Below, piece after piece: positions 11,749 through 12,303 of a stretch of 12,303 nucleotides of DNA (position 1 is its first letter; every line of letters begins with the position of its first letter). This DNA comes from Cuniculiplasma sp. (GTDB lineage Archaea; Thermoplasmatota; Thermoplasmata; Thermoplasmatales; Thermoplasmataceae): NCBI GenBank assembly GCA_023256455.1, contig JAGDXN010000012.1, positions 1 through 12,303 on the forward strand, written 5' to 3'. Made by a program: the position numbers and the translations under genes. The notes beneath the pieces are model-generated. The model worked only from the letters and a program-made list of their open reading frames with translations, was not told the DNA's origin and ran no database searches.

Positions 11749-12303
11749 ATGGATTCTATGCACCATCATCATGATGATTTTGACTATGAAAGAATAGATG
11801 AGATGAGATCAAAAATAGTTGATGTACAGAAGGTAATTGATCTCATACATATGGAAAAGGAAGATGTTATTTGCGACATGGGATCGGGGAGCGGGTTCTA
11901 TTCAATCCTTTTTTCAAAGCATTGCAAACATGTATATGCCTATGAATGGAGCGAAAAGGGAAATGAAATTCTAGAAAAAAGAATGAGAGAGAACGATATT
12001 GACAATATCACCATAAAGAGAGAAAATATATGCAAAGTTTCATCTTTCCCAGAATGTACAAAGGTTTTCTTTTCCACCAGCTTCCACGACTTTGAATGCA
12101 GGGAAAATCTTATAGAACTTTTCAAAAGGGCGGGTTCACCTGACTTTGTGCTGATAGAGTTTAAAAAGGATGGAGAAGTTGGACCGCCTGAAAGCATAAG
12201 AATATCTGAAAATGAACTGGAGAAGATTTTTTCCAGACATGGTTATTCTATGAAGAAGAAAATTGAATTTGAATATACCTATGTGAGTTATTTTACTCCA
12301 GTC
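11749..12303 (+). CDS. Class I SAM-dependent methyltransferase, C-terminus beyond window
   Basis: The frame gives 185 residues to the window edge without a stop. Motif I is ICDMGSGSGFYSILF (41-55), the glycine-rich SAM loop; Glu66 in YAYEWS is the acidic residue expected to hold the ribose hydroxyls. STSFHDFE (109-116) is the motif IV region. GPPESIRISENELEKIF (145-161) matches the GPP-x-x-x-R-(I/L)-(S)-x-x-E stretch of the UbiE-like methyltransferase group that often begins with a His-rich segment followed by FD. Here that segment is unusually rich: HHHHDDFD at 5-12. By length most of the domain is present and only a short end is missing. The substrate cannot be told. ATG 11758 (Met4, followed directly by the four His) is an alternative start. 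It is divergent from DNA ligase. Confidence 0.82.
   Translation, partial: MDSMHHHHDDFDYERIDEMRSKIVDVQKVIDLIHMEKEDVICDMGSGSGFYSILFSKHCKHVYAYEWSEKGNEILEKRMRENDIDNITIKRENICKVSSFPECTKVFFSTSFHDFECRENLIELFKRAGSPDFVLIEFKKDGEVGPPESIRISENELEKIFSRHGYSMKKKIEFEYTYVSYFTPV

Overview
The window looks like a piece of a Thermoplasmatales (acidophilic, thermophilic or mesophilic euryarchaeal) chromosome. Evidence: a mevalonate 3-kinase with the Leu/Thr active-site pair known from Thermoplasma; an archaeal Sec61-beta; an archaeal-type (S26B) signal peptidase; an archaeal ATP-dependent DNA ligase; an acid-type S53 (kumamolisin/sedolisin) protease; a type IV pilin N-terminus; and A/T-rich TATA-like boxes about 20-30 bases before most start codons, the pattern of leaderless archaeal transcripts. 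The DNA is moderately AT-rich. No tRNA, rRNA, CRISPR array, insertion sequence or integrase was seen.

Layout. 1-1131 (-): N-terminal 377 residues of a large pilin-like surface protein that runs off the left edge. 1280-1612 (-) and 1691-2617 (+): a divergent pair of proteins I do not recognise. 2618-2793: AT-rich convergent terminator region. 2794-5553 (-): secreted S53 protease precursor with two tandem C-terminal beta-rich repeats of 155-residue period. 5692-5940 (+): small winged-helix protein divergent from the protease, with an operator-like palindrome between them. 6068-6232 (-): Sec61-beta, only 54 residues. 6278-7093 (+): signal peptidase, 45 bases from the Sec61-beta start. 7080-8027 (-): mevalonate 3-kinase, overlapping the signal peptidase tail by 14 bases. 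8154-8504 and 8506-9357 (+): DsrE-like protein and cytosolic BtuF-like binding protein, one base apart. 9388-9858 (+): OB-fold single-stranded DNA-binding protein with an RG-rich tail. 9861-11624 (-): ATP-dependent DNA ligase, converging on the SSB gene with a 2-base gap. 11749-12303 (+): class I methyltransferase, cut by the right edge.

How they may work together. The left half is about the cell surface and export: pilin-like protein, secreted acid protease, Sec61-beta and signal peptidase. The protease has a signal peptide that would use this Sec/signal-peptidase route. The middle holds an isoprenoid-lipid gene. The right half has SSB and ligase back to back, both DNA replication/repair proteins. 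Nothing proves a new system. The best candidates for a second look are the protease with homogenised C-terminal repeats and its divergent small regulator, the cytosolic BtuF/DsrE pair, the unknown 110/308-residue pair, and the hairpin leader of the SSB gene.
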